This document shows positions 8,259-16,562 of a stretch of 64,000 bases of DNA, in pieces. The stretch is from NCBI RefSeq assembly GCF_001517405.1, contig NZ_LN907828.1, positions 496,001 through 560,000 of the forward strand, read 5' to 3'. The first letter of the stretch is position 1, and each line of letters starts with the position of its first letter. The DNA comes from Duffyella gerundensis (lineage in GTDB: Bacteria; Pseudomonadota; Gammaproteobacteria; Enterobacterales; Enterobacteriaceae). Under the pieces are notes generated by a model, which worked only from the letters and a program-made list of their open reading frames with translations, ran no database searches and was not told the DNA's origin. A program made the translations under genes and the position numbers.

Positions 8259-8552
8259 TTAATGTTTTTTAGTGTCGTCGGGTGGACCGTCATTGGTAAA
8301 AATGTGCTGCACATTTTCACCGTCACAAACCTGAAGAGTGGTACGGTCGCGGGCGATATCGAGGCTGCTGCGCACTTCAGCGATGGCCCGTTCACAGGCG
8401 AGTTGCCGCATGTCGTTCTTCTCATTAGCCGCAAGTTGTTGCAGGCGTTCAATCACCGCCGTGGCAGAGATCGCATCGCCGCCTTGCAGCAGGGTGAGCA
8501 CCGCTTCACCCATCATAATGTCGGTTAGTTTATCGTCGTCACGTCTCTTCAT
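8259..8552 (-). CDS. ymgA: YmgA-like connector protein
   Basis: 97 aa. The segment MMGEAVLTLLQGGDAISATAVIERLQQLAANEKND matches the pattern of E. coli YmgA (ITGQAVLQILRMKINFSLQTLIKQLLVMKSAEED), followed by a hydrophilic, likely disordered tail, as in YmgA. Second gene of the ycgZ-ymgA-ariR unit; the gaps are 191 bp to ycgZ and 51 bp to the ariR-like gene. The wide first gap could hold a second promoter. Role inferred from the E. coli operon: small regulator of biofilm matrix genes acting through Rcs. Confidence 0.65.
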   Translation of the reverse strand: MKRRDDDKLTDIMMGEAVLTLLQGGDAISATAVIERLQQLAANEKNDMRQLACERAIAEVRSSLDIARDRTTLQVCDGENVQHIFTNDGPPDDTKKH

Positions 8553-8743
8553 AGTGGTTTCTCTGGGTCAGTAGCTTGCCCGGAACATCGCGAGTAAAGC
8601 GCTATTCTAGCGACGACCAAGTTATGAGCCAAGTCAGTCAGAAAAATTATGTCTTTGAATTCGTGCTAAAAGTCACTGCGAAAGCGGCTAAAACAACAAA
8701 AAGGGGACAGGTGTCAAACCAACGTGGGCTTCAGTGGACAGAC

Positions 8744-8989
8744 TCAGGCGTTGTTTTTAAACAGCAGACGAACCAATTCCTGATAGTGCTGCTCTTCTTC
8801 CACGCTCACCGCCGCTTCCATACGACAAAGCAGCCGGGTACACAAAGTTTTACGGTTAAGGATTTTACCCGAGCGCAGAATTTCAACTACTACCTGACCC
8901 AACGTTTCCTGCTGGGAAGGCAGAGAGGCGCTGCTGAAATAACGGGCAATATCGCTGTTAGGTAATGTGCTGTATCCGTCCTGACGCAT
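8744..8989 (-). CDS. ycgZ: YcgZ-like connector protein
   Basis: 81 aa from the ATG at 8989, preceded by AAAGGA. This is the clearest match of the cluster: DIARYFSSASLPSQQETLG then EILRSGKILNRKTLCTRLLCRMEAA and EEEQHYQELVRLLF align nearly residue for residue with E. coli YcgZ (AITRYFAKANLHTQQETLG, EILKDGRNLSRKSLCAKLLCRLE). An in-frame extension upstream to 9049 runs through the promoter/operator and is rejected. First gene of the operon; the palindrome at 9043-9067 overlaps its putative promoter. Confidence 0.85.
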   Translation of the reverse strand: MRQDGYSTLPNSDIARYFSSASLPSQQETLGQVVVEILRSGKILNRKTLCTRLLCRMEAAVSVEEEQHYQELVRLLFKNNA

Positions 8990-9042
8990 GAGGATGTTCC
9001 TTTGCTTGGTGAAAACTGTAGCCTGATAGCTGGCGGCAAAGT

Positions 9043-9067
9043 TATACAACTCTGCTTACGTTGTACA
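9043..9067 (-). promoter_or_regulatory. MlrA/BluR-type operator over the ycgZ promoter
   Basis: TATACAA-N11-TTGTACA, an inverted repeat with TRTACA cores like the MlrA site reported at csgD (TTGTACA-N12-TGTACAA). On the minus strand the inner half overlaps a TATAAC -10 element and the outer half the -35 region, the usual position for MerR-family regulators. BluR, a MlrA paralogue, is the known regulator of this operon in E. coli. Confidence 0.5.
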
Positions 9068-9225
9068 GATTTTTCCATCTTTGACGGGGCGGGTTTGTGG
9101 CAAAAAGTGCGATATGGGTTAAGGAAGAGTAAAAATGAGAGGAATGTCAACGGAGGGTATTCGCTATATGCATAAAAGGCAGGATCGAAACTGCCCGCAT
9201 CAGCGGGCAGTAACATCAGAGCAGA

Positions 9226-9504
9226 TTACTCATCGCTCTGCATGGCGAGGCCAAAACTGGCGCTGATTTTGTCATCAAGCCAGCCAGCGCGCTCCGGTGA
9301 AAGGCTGCTAAGGCAGCGATATCCTGCCAACCAGCGACGTGTTTCGTGCATCTGCATTAACACATCATCATCAGACTCATTTTCCGCCATTAACTTTAGT
9401 TCGGCCAACAACGAGCTCACGGTGACATCTTGTCTGCCGAAGATCAGGTGCATCGCTGCCTGGCCAATGAGCCTGTTGCCTTTTTCTTCATCAGAAATAT
9501 ACAT
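9226..9504 (-). CDS. YmgA/AriR-family small protein
   Basis: 92 aa. A TTG at 9516 could extend the frame, but ATG 9504 has a textbook GGAGG five bases upstream and is preferred. The core NRLIGQAAMHLIFGRQDVTVSSLLAELKLMAENESDDD follows the same GQA-hydrophobic-L-L pattern as YmgA, with a C-terminal half that has no counterpart in the E. coli proteins. Leftward, upstream of the ycgZ operon and separated from it by the operator, so it is probably a separate transcript. Fifth family member in 1.9 kb. Confidence 0.6.
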   Translation of the reverse strand: MYISDEEKGNRLIGQAAMHLIFGRQDVTVSSLLAELKLMAENESDDDVLMQMHETRRWLAGYRCLSSLSPERAGWLDDKISASFGLAMQSDE

Positions 9505-10069
9505 GCCAACCTCCAACGTTTTTTGCGGAAATAATTTTGTCCTGCATCTTTATTATATAAAAAATATCGATAATTTCAGGACTATTTTCATTACTTTTGG
9601 CTATCAAACTGAATGGCGAATAATTTATTAAGCAGATTGCTAGCATAACTCGTTAATAAACTACGTTTTTTATCACAACCCACGACTACGAGGATAAACC
9701 CCGGCCTTAAGGCAAATTTTACGCTTCGATTGAAACATTAAGCAACATTTCAGGTAAAAACAGGCGATGTTTTTGCTCATCGGAATAATGCATTTCCGAT
9801 ATACCTTAAGATAATTGAAAATGATGCAGATGATAAACAAGAACGGTCTCAAATCCGGTTAAGCGTTTGCGTAATCTTTTTTATCCGCTCTCAGACAAGT
9901 TCGATTTAGATTAAAACACGTTACGTGTTCATGTAATTTAACTTTAGAAAATCGCTTCTGCCATTGATGATTACCCAATCATTGCGCTCTTTTTTGGTAC
10001 CTCATTTCAGTAAATTTACCGGTTGATCACAAATCCGCTAAACCTTACTCATTAAAAGGTTACTTTTGA
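9505..10069. other. AT-rich intergenic region upstream of chemoreceptor gene
   Basis: About 560 bp with no credible frame on either strand. It holds the leftward promoter of the gene at 9504 and leads into the sigma-28 promoter of the chemoreceptor. It is visibly AT-richer than its neighbours. I see no RNA gene. Confidence 0.4.
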
Positions 10070-10096
10070 TAAACCTCTCAGGCTTGCTGCCGATAA
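10070..10096 (+). promoter_or_regulatory. Consensus sigma-28 (FliA) promoter
   Basis: TAAA at 10070-10073, exactly 15 bp, then GCCGATAA at 10089-10096: a perfect match to the flagellar sigma-28 consensus TAAA-N15-GCCGATAA. It lies 57 bp before the chemoreceptor ATG. Confidence 0.85.
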
Positions 10097-10153
10097 CCTC
10101 TGTGAATCGTTGCCTTCCTTAGCAGGCGATAAAGTTAAACTTCAGGGGCTTAC

Positions 10154-11794
10154 ATGAATATTACACAACGTCTGTTAATGACGTTTGGGCTGTTATTTGC
10201 TGGTCTGATTACTCAGGCTATTCTCGCCATGACGCTGATCTCTGGCTTCCAGGACCGCTTTGAATATGTTCAGTCCAATACGCTGCCTTCTATAAAGACA
10301 TTGGGTGAACTGACCGATCAAAGCAATGAGCTCGCTCTGACGCTTTACAAGCATCAGGGCCAGAGCGATAACGCAAAGCTGCCAGCGCTTGAAGATATTA
10401 TTCATCAACAGCTTGCCGCGCTGACATCGTTAACCACGCACTATATGGAGAACGATATTTCCAGCGCAGACGATAAACAGCTGACCACAGCCGCACTGGA
10501 AAACATCCAGTCGGTCGAACAGCGTCTGCCCGCGTTTTTTGCCGCTTCGCGAGCGCATCAGAACGATCAAAGCATGCTCCTGCTGGAGCAAGAAAACGGC
10601 ATTGGTGATGCGATTCGTCAGCTGGTGGCCGGATATAAAAAACAGTTGGCGTTGAACATTGTGATTGGCGATGAGCTGCGCGCCACTAACCATCGTACCT
10701 TTACTACCGTGCTGTGGGGCACCATTGTTGGCGTGGTTGCTACCGTGGTGATTTTTGCGCTGTTTGCCGGTTTAACCGTGATGCGCATTCGCAAAAGTCT
10801 GCAGGATATTGGCGCCATCATGGCCTTCTCCAGCGCTAACCTTGATCTCACCGTCAGTGCTGATGAAAGCCGTAATGATGAAATTGGCACCATGGCGCGC
10901 GCCTATAATGGCCTGATTCAGCGGGTTTCCGCCGCACTGGGATCGGTCAGCAGCACGGCGCTGTCGGTCAGCAGCGCGTCGGCGCAAATTGCTGCCGGCA
11001 ATGAAGATCTCTCATCGCGCACTGAGCAGCAGGCAGCATCCCTTGAGCAAACCGCCGCCAGCATGACGCAACTGAGTGAAACCGTGCGCCAGACCGCGGA
11101 CAATACCCAGCAGGCGAGCCAGCTGGCTGGTAGCGCGAATCATCTGTCAGAAAAAAGTGCCGCCTCACTGGACACCATGCTGGTGACAATGAGCAATATT
11201 CAGAACAGTTCACGGCGCGTGGCCGATATCGTAACGCTGATTGAAGGTATCGCTTTCCAGACCAATATTTTGGCACTCAACGCTGCGGTAGAAGCAGCGC
11301 GTGCGGGCGAACACGGTAAAGGTTTTGCCGTGGTGGCAGGCGAAGTGCGTAATCTGTCACAACGTTCCACCACTGCCGCCCGCGAAATTAAAACCCTGAT
11401 TGATGAGTCGTGGCAGCTTACGCAAACCGGTGCCAGCCAGGCCACGGAAGTCGGACAGAATATGTCGGCGATGAAAGCGGCAATTCAGCAGGTCAGCGAT
11501 CTGGTCAACGACATCGCGGTAGCGGCCACTGAGCAGAGCAAGGGCATTGCCCAGGTGCATCAGGCAGTGGATCAGATGGATAACGTGACACAGCAGAACG
11601 CCTCGCTGGTTGAGGAAGCGTCGGCGGCTTCTCAGTCTCTGCAGGAGCAGGCAGCGGCGCTGACGCAGATGGTGGCTGAGTTCCGCATCGGGCAGGATCG
11701 CAGCCCCGCGCCTGCGGCGAAGCTGATTCGACCTGCGGCCCGAAGCGCAGCGCCAGCGGTTTCGATCAACGACGCCAACTGGCAAACCTTCTGA
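10154..11794 (+). CDS. Methyl-accepting chemotaxis protein
   Basis: 546-residue chemoreceptor: TM1 about 8-30, a roughly 155-residue periplasmic four-helix-bundle-type sensor, TM2 about 185-209, HAMP 210-262 and a cytoplasmic coiled-coil signalling domain. The methylation helix contains SSRTEQQAASLEQTAASM, and the kinase-control tip is EGIAFQTNILALNAAVEAAR (364-383). The protein ends in NWQTF, the tethering pentapeptide (NWETF type) that recruits CheR/CheB and marks high-abundance Tsr/Tar-like receptors. AGGGGC precedes the ATG. The ligand cannot be inferred. A consensus sigma-28 promoter upstream ties it to the flagellar regulon. Confidence 0.95.
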   Translation: MNITQRLLMTFGLLFAGLITQAILAMTLISGFQDRFEYVQSNTLPSIKTLGELTDQSNELALTLYKHQGQSDNAKLPALEDIIHQQLAALTSLTTHYMENDISSADDKQLTTAALENIQSVEQRLPAFFAASRAHQNDQSMLLLEQENGIGDAIRQLVAGYKKQLALNIVIGDELRATNHRTFTTVLWGTIVGVVATVVIFALFAGLTVMRIRKSLQDIGAIMAFSSANLDLTVSADESRNDEIGTMARAYNGLIQRVSAALGSVSSTALSVSSASAQIAAGNEDLSSRTEQQAASLEQTAASMTQLSETVRQTADNTQQASQLAGSANHLSEKSAASLDTMLVTMSNIQNSSRRVADIVTLIEGIAFQTNILALNAAVEAARAGEHGKGFAVVAGEVRNLSQRSTTAAREIKTLIDESWQLTQTGASQATEVGQNMSAMKAAIQQVSDLVNDIAVAATEQSKGIAQVHQAVDQMDNVTQQNASLVEEASAASQSLQEQAAALTQMVAEFRIGQDRSPAPAAKLIRPAARSAAPAVSINDANWQTF

Positions 11795-11869
11795 TTTGCA
11801 TTGCGTTGCCCGGCTGGAGAGTGGTTCGCTCCGGGCACGCTTCTCTCACGGTAAGATCGTCAACCTGTA

Positions 11870-11900
11870 AAAAAGCCGCTGAGGTGATCAGCGGCTTTTT
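11870..11900 (+). terminator. Bidirectional terminator
   Basis: AAAAAGCCGCTGA / TCAGCGGCTTTTT hairpin with T-rich flanks on both strands, between the convergent chemoreceptor and the gene ending at 11924. Confidence 0.85.
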
Positions 11901-11923
11901 ATTTTTCCTGCTTCTTGCCGGAC

Positions 11924-12802
11924 TCAACTCAGCGACTGGGTAAACGCCTGCCACTGATTTCGATAAACCTCGAGCTGTGCCAATGCTGCCTTGATCGATT
12001 CCTGCGCCTGATCCGCGTGCGGCGTAGCGTTGATCACCGTAGTGAAAGTCTGAAACGCGTTGTCCATATTGTCGGCATGCTGCGTAGCATCGCGCATGAT
12101 ATTCAGTTCTTTTTGCGGTCGTGCGTTGCCCTGATGCAGTTCATCAAGATAACGCTGCGCATCGGCAATATAAGCCGCCGTGCCATGTTGCTGCGCAGTT
12201 TCCAGCGTGCCCTGAGCCAGCTGTAAATGCACTGCTTCGCGGAACGCGATCTTACTACCGATCAACGCATCTACGTATCCGCTCGCCTGTTGTTGCCGAT
12301 CGGCCGGAATATATTTCTCTACCAGCTTGTACAACTTTGCCTCGGTTAAGGAGAGCGACATCGCCTCGGCGGTATCTGAACTGTCATAACGATTGAGACC
12401 GACCACGCCGTCACGCAATACCTGATGCATGGCGGTACTAAAGTCGTCGAGTGTTTTCTGGCTGTTGCCGTCGGTCATAAACAGCAGGCTGTTCAGGGCA
12501 GTGGCGTCGTCAGCGGTGTAAGGATCGTTATAAAGAGGCGAGCCAAGATCGGGCAACGCCTGCGGCTGTAACAGTGCCAGCCGGTTAACCTGCGTGGCGA
12601 GCGTGCCCTGTTTTGCCTCGCTGGTTGTTGGCGAGCCGCTGTCGTGAGTTTCCTGCTGGAGGCGGCTCAGCGCTTCAGCTGAAAGCATTACGCTGCTACT
12701 GGCAGCCACGGATTTGCCAGTGATCTCATCCACACCGACGCTGCCTGCGGTGGTCCGCACGGCGAAATCCACTACTGATGATGTTCCTTGTTCGATACGC
12801 AT
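11924..12802 (-). CDS. Protein of unknown function, 292 aa
   Basis: Not recognised. The start at 12802 is supported by AGGAGAG just upstream; a longer frame to 12952 runs through the hairpin and into the next gene and is rejected. No signal peptide or membrane helix. Residues 1-75 are Ser/Thr/Val-rich and probably flexible, and the rest is predicted by eye to be largely helical, rich in Ala, Gln and Leu (for instance LSLTEAKLYKLVEKYIPADRQQQ). It lies 130 bp downstream of, and in the same direction as, the second chemoreceptor, with a terminator-like hairpin between them. A link to chemotaxis or secretion is possible from position only. Confidence 0.7.
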   Translation of the reverse strand: MRIEQGTSSVVDFAVRTTAGSVGVDEITGKSVAASSSVMLSAEALSRLQQETHDSGSPTTSEAKQGTLATQVNRLALLQPQALPDLGSPLYNDPYTADDATALNSLLFMTDGNSQKTLDDFSTAMHQVLRDGVVGLNRYDSSDTAEAMSLSLTEAKLYKLVEKYIPADRQQQASGYVDALIGSKIAFREAVHLQLAQGTLETAQQHGTAAYIADAQRYLDELHQGNARPQKELNIMRDATQHADNMDNAFQTFTTVINATPHADQAQESIKAALAQLEVYRNQWQAFTQSLS

Positions 12803-12819
12803 TATCTCTCCTGTTAATG

Positions 12820-12853
12820 AAAAGACGCGCGCCGGTTTAGAGGGCAGCGCGTC
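12820..12853 (-). terminator. Terminator or attenuator hairpin between chemoreceptor and unknown gene
   Basis: GACGCGC / GCGCGTC, a 7-bp stem with a 16-base loop, followed on the minus strand by TTTT at 12823-12820, directly before the AGGAGA ribosome site of the gene starting at 12802. It could end the chemoreceptor transcript or partially attenuate read-through. Confidence 0.45.
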
Positions 12854-12932
12854 AGCTATTACAACAAATCGATTTTGCAGTGCTGCCACAATCCTCGCGG
12901 CAGCCGCGGTTATTCGTAAAAATAACGCTAAC

Positions 12933-14618
12933 TCAGAAAGAGACCCATTCATCCGCCGAGGCGCCGGCGGTTTTCGGCTTCAGCGCGCGGGCAGGGGTTT
13001 TCAGCGATGAGGGCGCAGGACGGGCGAACTCTTCCGCAATACGGAAACGGCTGATGGTCGAGGTCAGCGCATGCACCTGCTCTTCCAGTAAACCGGTCGC
13101 CACCGCAGAAGCCTGCACCAACGTGGCATTTTGTTGGGTTACGCCATCCATCTCGCTCACAGCGATATGCACCTGCGAAATGCCCTGCATCTGTTCGCCC
13201 GAGGCCAGCGCGATCTCATCCATGGCATCCGCCAGTTCGCCGACCAAATCCACCACGCTAATGATGCTGGTTGCGGTGCTGTCGGTGACCGCAACGCCTT
13301 CCGCCACCAGTGTGGAGGTTTCGGCCATCACTTCTTTAATCTCACGTGCCGCCACGGCGCTGCGCTGCGCAAGGTTGCGCACTTCACCGGCAACCACCGC
13401 AAAGCCACGGCCTTGTTCACCGGCGCGAGCTGCTTCCACCGCCGCGTTCAGTGCCAGGATATTGGTCTGGAAGGCGATGCCTTCAATCACGCTGGTGATA
13501 TCACGGACTTTCGCCGCGCTGACCGAAATACCGGCCATGGTTTGGGTCATTTTGCCGACGCTTTCACCGCCGTTTCGCGCGCGCGTTGCCGCTTCACGTG
13601 CAGAACCGGCGGTCATCGCAGCGCCTGCGGCATTGCTTTTTACCGTGGCGGTGAGTTCTTCCATGCTGGCGGCAGTTTGCTGCAGCGCAGCGGCCTGCTG
13701 TTCGGTACGCGAAGAGAGTTCGGTGTTGCCACGCGCAATATCCTCTGATGCCGTAGCAACAGAAGAGGCGGTCTCTTTAACGCTGGCGACCAGTTCACGC
13801 AGACGTGACTGCATCACGGCCAACGACGCGAGCAGGCTGGAGTTGTCGCCCTGACGCAGAGAGACCGGAGAGGTTAAATTGCCGTCGGCAATTGCCGCCG
13901 CCAGTGCCTGCGCCTGCGCCGGTTCACCGCCCAGTTGCTGACGCAGCTTGCGAGTAATTAGCCAGCTCATCAGTCCGCCAACCACCACCGAAAAGGCGGT
14001 CAGAATAAACAGCGTGGAGAACACGCCCGAAAGGCTTGAGGTGGACGCTTTAGCCGTGGCGGCGGTTACGCGTGCCTGATAAGAAACCATGCCATCAACC
14101 GCGGCACGATACGCCTCCTGTGCAGGCGTCAGCTCGGCAGCGATAAACTGGCGCATGCCTGCCGCATCGCCATTTTGGCCCTTCAGCAGCTGTTGGGATT
14201 TGGTGACAAAAAGCGGCTGCGCCTGTTCAATGTTACCCAGCAGATCGGATGCCTCTTCCACTTCTTTCAGGTTGATGCCGGGAATCGATTTCGCGCCGTC
14301 AACCAGCGTACGAAAGTGCGCAACGATCTCATCGCTGGCTTTTTGACGTGCCTGAAACGCGGTGCTGACATTTTGCAGTGAACCAGCATCGCTTCCACTG
14401 GCAACGGCCAGCAGCAGAGTAGTTTGTTGCGTTACGTTGTCCTGAATCGAACGCAGGATTTGCAGATCGCCCAGTCGGGCATCGGTAAGTTTTTGCTGAT
14501 CGTTAGCGCTGCTGAGTTTGATGCTGGCAAACAGCGTGACGAACACGCCGCACAGAATGACGCAAAGAAACGCCATACCGAGCATGACGCCCACCTTCAT
14601 TTTATGTGTTTTGATCAT
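12933..14618 (-). CDS. Methyl-accepting chemotaxis protein
   Basis: 561 aa from the ATG at 14618 (MIKTHKMKVG...), chosen over a longer frame because TM1 starts right after it. TM1 about 8-30, a periplasmic four-helix sensor with SANDQQKLTDARLGDLQILR at its start, TM2 near 190-212, HAMP, then the signalling domain with SSRTEQQAAALQQTAASMEE and tip EGIAFQTNILALNAAVEAAR. It ends EWVSF, fitting the x-aromatic-x-x-aromatic CheR-binding pentapeptide. The sensor resembles Tsr/Tar-type small-molecule bundles; ligand unknown. A weak sigma-28-like promoter lies about 85-110 bp upstream. Confidence 0.93.
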   Translation of the reverse strand: MIKTHKMKVGVMLGMAFLCVILCGVFVTLFASIKLSSANDQQKLTDARLGDLQILRSIQDNVTQQTTLLLAVASGSDAGSLQNVSTAFQARQKASDEIVAHFRTLVDGAKSIPGINLKEVEEASDLLGNIEQAQPLFVTKSQQLLKGQNGDAAGMRQFIAAELTPAQEAYRAAVDGMVSYQARVTAATAKASTSSLSGVFSTLFILTAFSVVVGGLMSWLITRKLRQQLGGEPAQAQALAAAIADGNLTSPVSLRQGDNSSLLASLAVMQSRLRELVASVKETASSVATASEDIARGNTELSSRTEQQAAALQQTAASMEELTATVKSNAAGAAMTAGSAREAATRARNGGESVGKMTQTMAGISVSAAKVRDITSVIEGIAFQTNILALNAAVEAARAGEQGRGFAVVAGEVRNLAQRSAVAAREIKEVMAETSTLVAEGVAVTDSTATSIISVVDLVGELADAMDEIALASGEQMQGISQVHIAVSEMDGVTQQNATLVQASAVATGLLEEQVHALTSTISRFRIAEEFARPAPSSLKTPARALKPKTAGASADEWVSF

Positions 14619-14701
14619 GTTCCGGGCCCTGGTAATAAAAACTAAAGTAAACGGCTCGGGTAACAACGCACTACGCCGGCAGTCATGAATGTCTGCCTGA
14701 T

Positions 14702-14729
14702 CTATCGGCAGAATGCGCATGACACTTGA
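14702..14729 (-). promoter_or_regulatory. Near-consensus sigma-28 promoter
   Basis: Minus strand TCAAGTGT-N12-GCCGATAG, close to TAAAGTTT-N11-GCCGATAA: one mismatch in the -10, two in the -35, and a spacer one base long. Placed suitably upstream of the chemoreceptor start at 14618. Confidence 0.45.
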
Positions 14730-14883
14730 AGATTAAAGTTTGCGCGACGGCGAATGAGCGGGCAGGAAAATCGTGATACAGGCGCAGTTGATCGCATATT
14801 CTGCCGAGCAGCCTTGTTTTCACAGGAAAAGATCGCGGGTTCCGGCACGGAAGCTGCCCGGGTAAAAGAACGTAAAGGGTGAT

Positions 14884-15663
14884 TCAGCTGACGATGTTAC
14901 GCTGCGGGCCGCACAGCATAACCGGTTCACCCGCGGCGAGGCTGGCGCAAAAACGCCGGAAACGGGCCTGGGTGATGCCCGCGCCGCACCACAAAAGATG
15001 ATGCGCATATTTTTTGGGTAATACGGCGTGTTCAATCTCTGGATCGGACGACGTCTCAACGCAAAATCCTTCCCCGCTCAGGCGAAGGCTTTCCAGCCAG
15101 ATTTCCGTTTCATCACGTACGCTAACCGCCTCCAGAAACAGCGGCGTCAGACCCTGGCGCTGCGTTGTGCGTTGCGTAACTTCGGCATGGCGGCGAACGC
15201 AGGCGTCAAAACGACTCAGGCGGCGAGACGCGCCCCGCCGTGTATCGTGCTGCAGCCAGCGATTAAGGGGCACCAGTAAATGGTTAACCAGATCGCCAAC
15301 GCGGTAGGTGGTACTCAGCTGGCGTATATCGCGGCAAAGCGCGCGCTCGCTGCCAAACTCCAGCTGCCACAGCAAATTTCCCCGGTGCGCTGGCCAGCCG
15401 GACGTGAGCAGCGGCATGAAATCCAGTCGTGCCGTCAGCAGTTGCGGCAGCGTTGCGCCGCTGGCAGTCAGTTGTAAAAGATGATGAATCTGCGCCAGTT
15501 GCTGCTCACTCCACAAACCGCCTTCGCCAGCCTGGCCAATCAACCCATAGCGATACCAGCGACACAGATGCACGGCAGACAAACCGGTCAGCAAACACAG
15601 CGCCTCCGTGCTGTAGCCGCAGGCAAAACTAATCGTTGACGGGTGAGTTTCTCGGTTTTCCAT
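14884..15663 (-). CDS. MerR-family regulator, MlrA/BluR-like
   Basis: 259 aa. An N-terminal MerR-type helix-turn-helix (residues about 18-70) reads YSTEALCLLTGLSAVHLCRWYRYGLIG, then LWSEQQLAQIHHLLQLTASGATLPQLL. The C-terminal half follows MlrA/BluR: VGDLVNHLLVPLNRWLQHD (compare VDQLINHVYLPVRQRL), ETEIWLESLRLSGEGFCVE (compare RLWLEAWRLSLSGWHI) and LLWCGAG (compare LIVWTGM). No cobalamin ligand motif is seen. MlrA activates csgD, and BluR represses the ycgZ operon. GAGGA precedes the ATG. Its nearness to the ycgZ-like operon, and the MlrA-type operator there, suggest but do not prove a regulatory link. The DNA-binding end is more divergent than in E. coli MlrA. Confidence 0.7.
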   Translation of the reverse strand: MENRETHPSTISFACGYSTEALCLLTGLSAVHLCRWYRYGLIGQAGEGGLWSEQQLAQIHHLLQLTASGATLPQLLTARLDFMPLLTSGWPAHRGNLLWQLEFGSERALCRDIRQLSTTYRVGDLVNHLLVPLNRWLQHDTRRGASRRLSRFDACVRRHAEVTQRTTQRQGLTPLFLEAVSVRDETEIWLESLRLSGEGFCVETSSDPEIEHAVLPKKYAHHLLWCGAGITQARFRRFCASLAAGEPVMLCGPQRNIVS

Positions 15664-15874
15664 CGGGGATCCTCGTTATCGGCGGCGTTCGGTTTTGTCA
15701 CGCTGTCAGCCATCAGGGATAGCCAGGGAATAATCTCTCTCCCTTTTATGACAGCACGATTGATCGGCACAGCGAGTGGGTGACGCAAAGTGGCAGGGTA
15801 ACAAGGCGAAGCGGGTATTTCTGTGCCTAACGTGGCGTAAGAGAGTACATATTGAGCAGGGTTTTACGCATTGC

Positions 15875-16468
15875 TCAGCCTTTAAGACTGAACAGCGCGA
15901 ACAGAATCAGCACGCCGCCGCCGAGCGTGTTAATGATGCATTTGAGTTTTTGCAGATTGACCAACCGGGCCGAACCCATCAGCAACGCGCTGATGGTTAA
16001 CAGCCACAGCGTCATGATGAGAATATGCAGCGATGCGAGGCTGAGATAGGTGCTGAGCGTGCCCGCTTTTCCGGCAAACTGCGGCACCACTGTTAAATAA
16101 AACATCACCGCTTTTGGATTCAGAATATTGGCCAGCCACGCCGCTTTACAGCTGACTATCGCCTGGACTGGCACCGCTGCGGGCTGCCAGGCGCTGCGAA
16201 TCAGCTGAACACCCAGCCATAGCAGCCAGAGACCGCCGACAATTTTCAGGGCGCCAAACCAGGCGGGTGACGCGAGCAACAGCGTTGAGATGCCCAGTCC
16301 AATCAACAGGGCATGGCTGTAAATGCCCAGCGCCGTTCCGCACAGCGTGTTGAACAATCCGCGCATGCCGCCCGCCAGGGCACTGTTGATCGCCAGCGTG
16401 AAGCTGGCCCCAGGTGACAGCGCCACCGGCAAAATGGCGATAAGAAAGCCCGAATAATTTCCGTCCAC
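15875..16468 (-). CDS. LysE/RhtB-family amino acid exporter
   Basis: 197 aa with about six membrane helices. The family hallmark is the N-terminal motif ILPVALSPGASFTLAINSALAGGMRGL (P-G near residue 20), followed by the polar re-entrant pattern GTALGIYSHALLIGLG and NILNPKAVMFYLTVVPQF, the classic LysE/RhtB 'NPK' segment. Proton-driven export of amino acids or small metabolites. The start is GTG at 16468 with an AGGG-like site. It is followed by no co-directional partner and preceded by the B3/B4 gene with a 94-bp gap, so it could share a transcript. Substrate unknown. Confidence 0.85.
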   Translation of the reverse strand: MDGNYSGFLIAILPVALSPGASFTLAINSALAGGMRGLFNTLCGTALGIYSHALLIGLGISTLLLASPAWFGALKIVGGLWLLWLGVQLIRSAWQPAAVPVQAIVSCKAAWLANILNPKAVMFYLTVVPQFAGKAGTLSTYLSLASLHILIMTLWLLTISALLMGSARLVNLQKLKCIINTLGGGVLILFALFSLKG

Positions 16469-16562
16469 GTTGGCGCACCCTGTTGGCTAAGCTGGCCGAA
16501 AGTATAGGCGGCCAGCCAGACTGTTTGCTACAACCGTGCGCCGCAAACGGCGTATTATCTCT

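Noticed and set aside
12880..13854. Long plus-strand frame opposite the second chemoreceptor
   Set aside because: It is the mirror of a strongly conserved chemoreceptor signalling domain; the Ser/Ala/Thr-rich product is unlike any protein.
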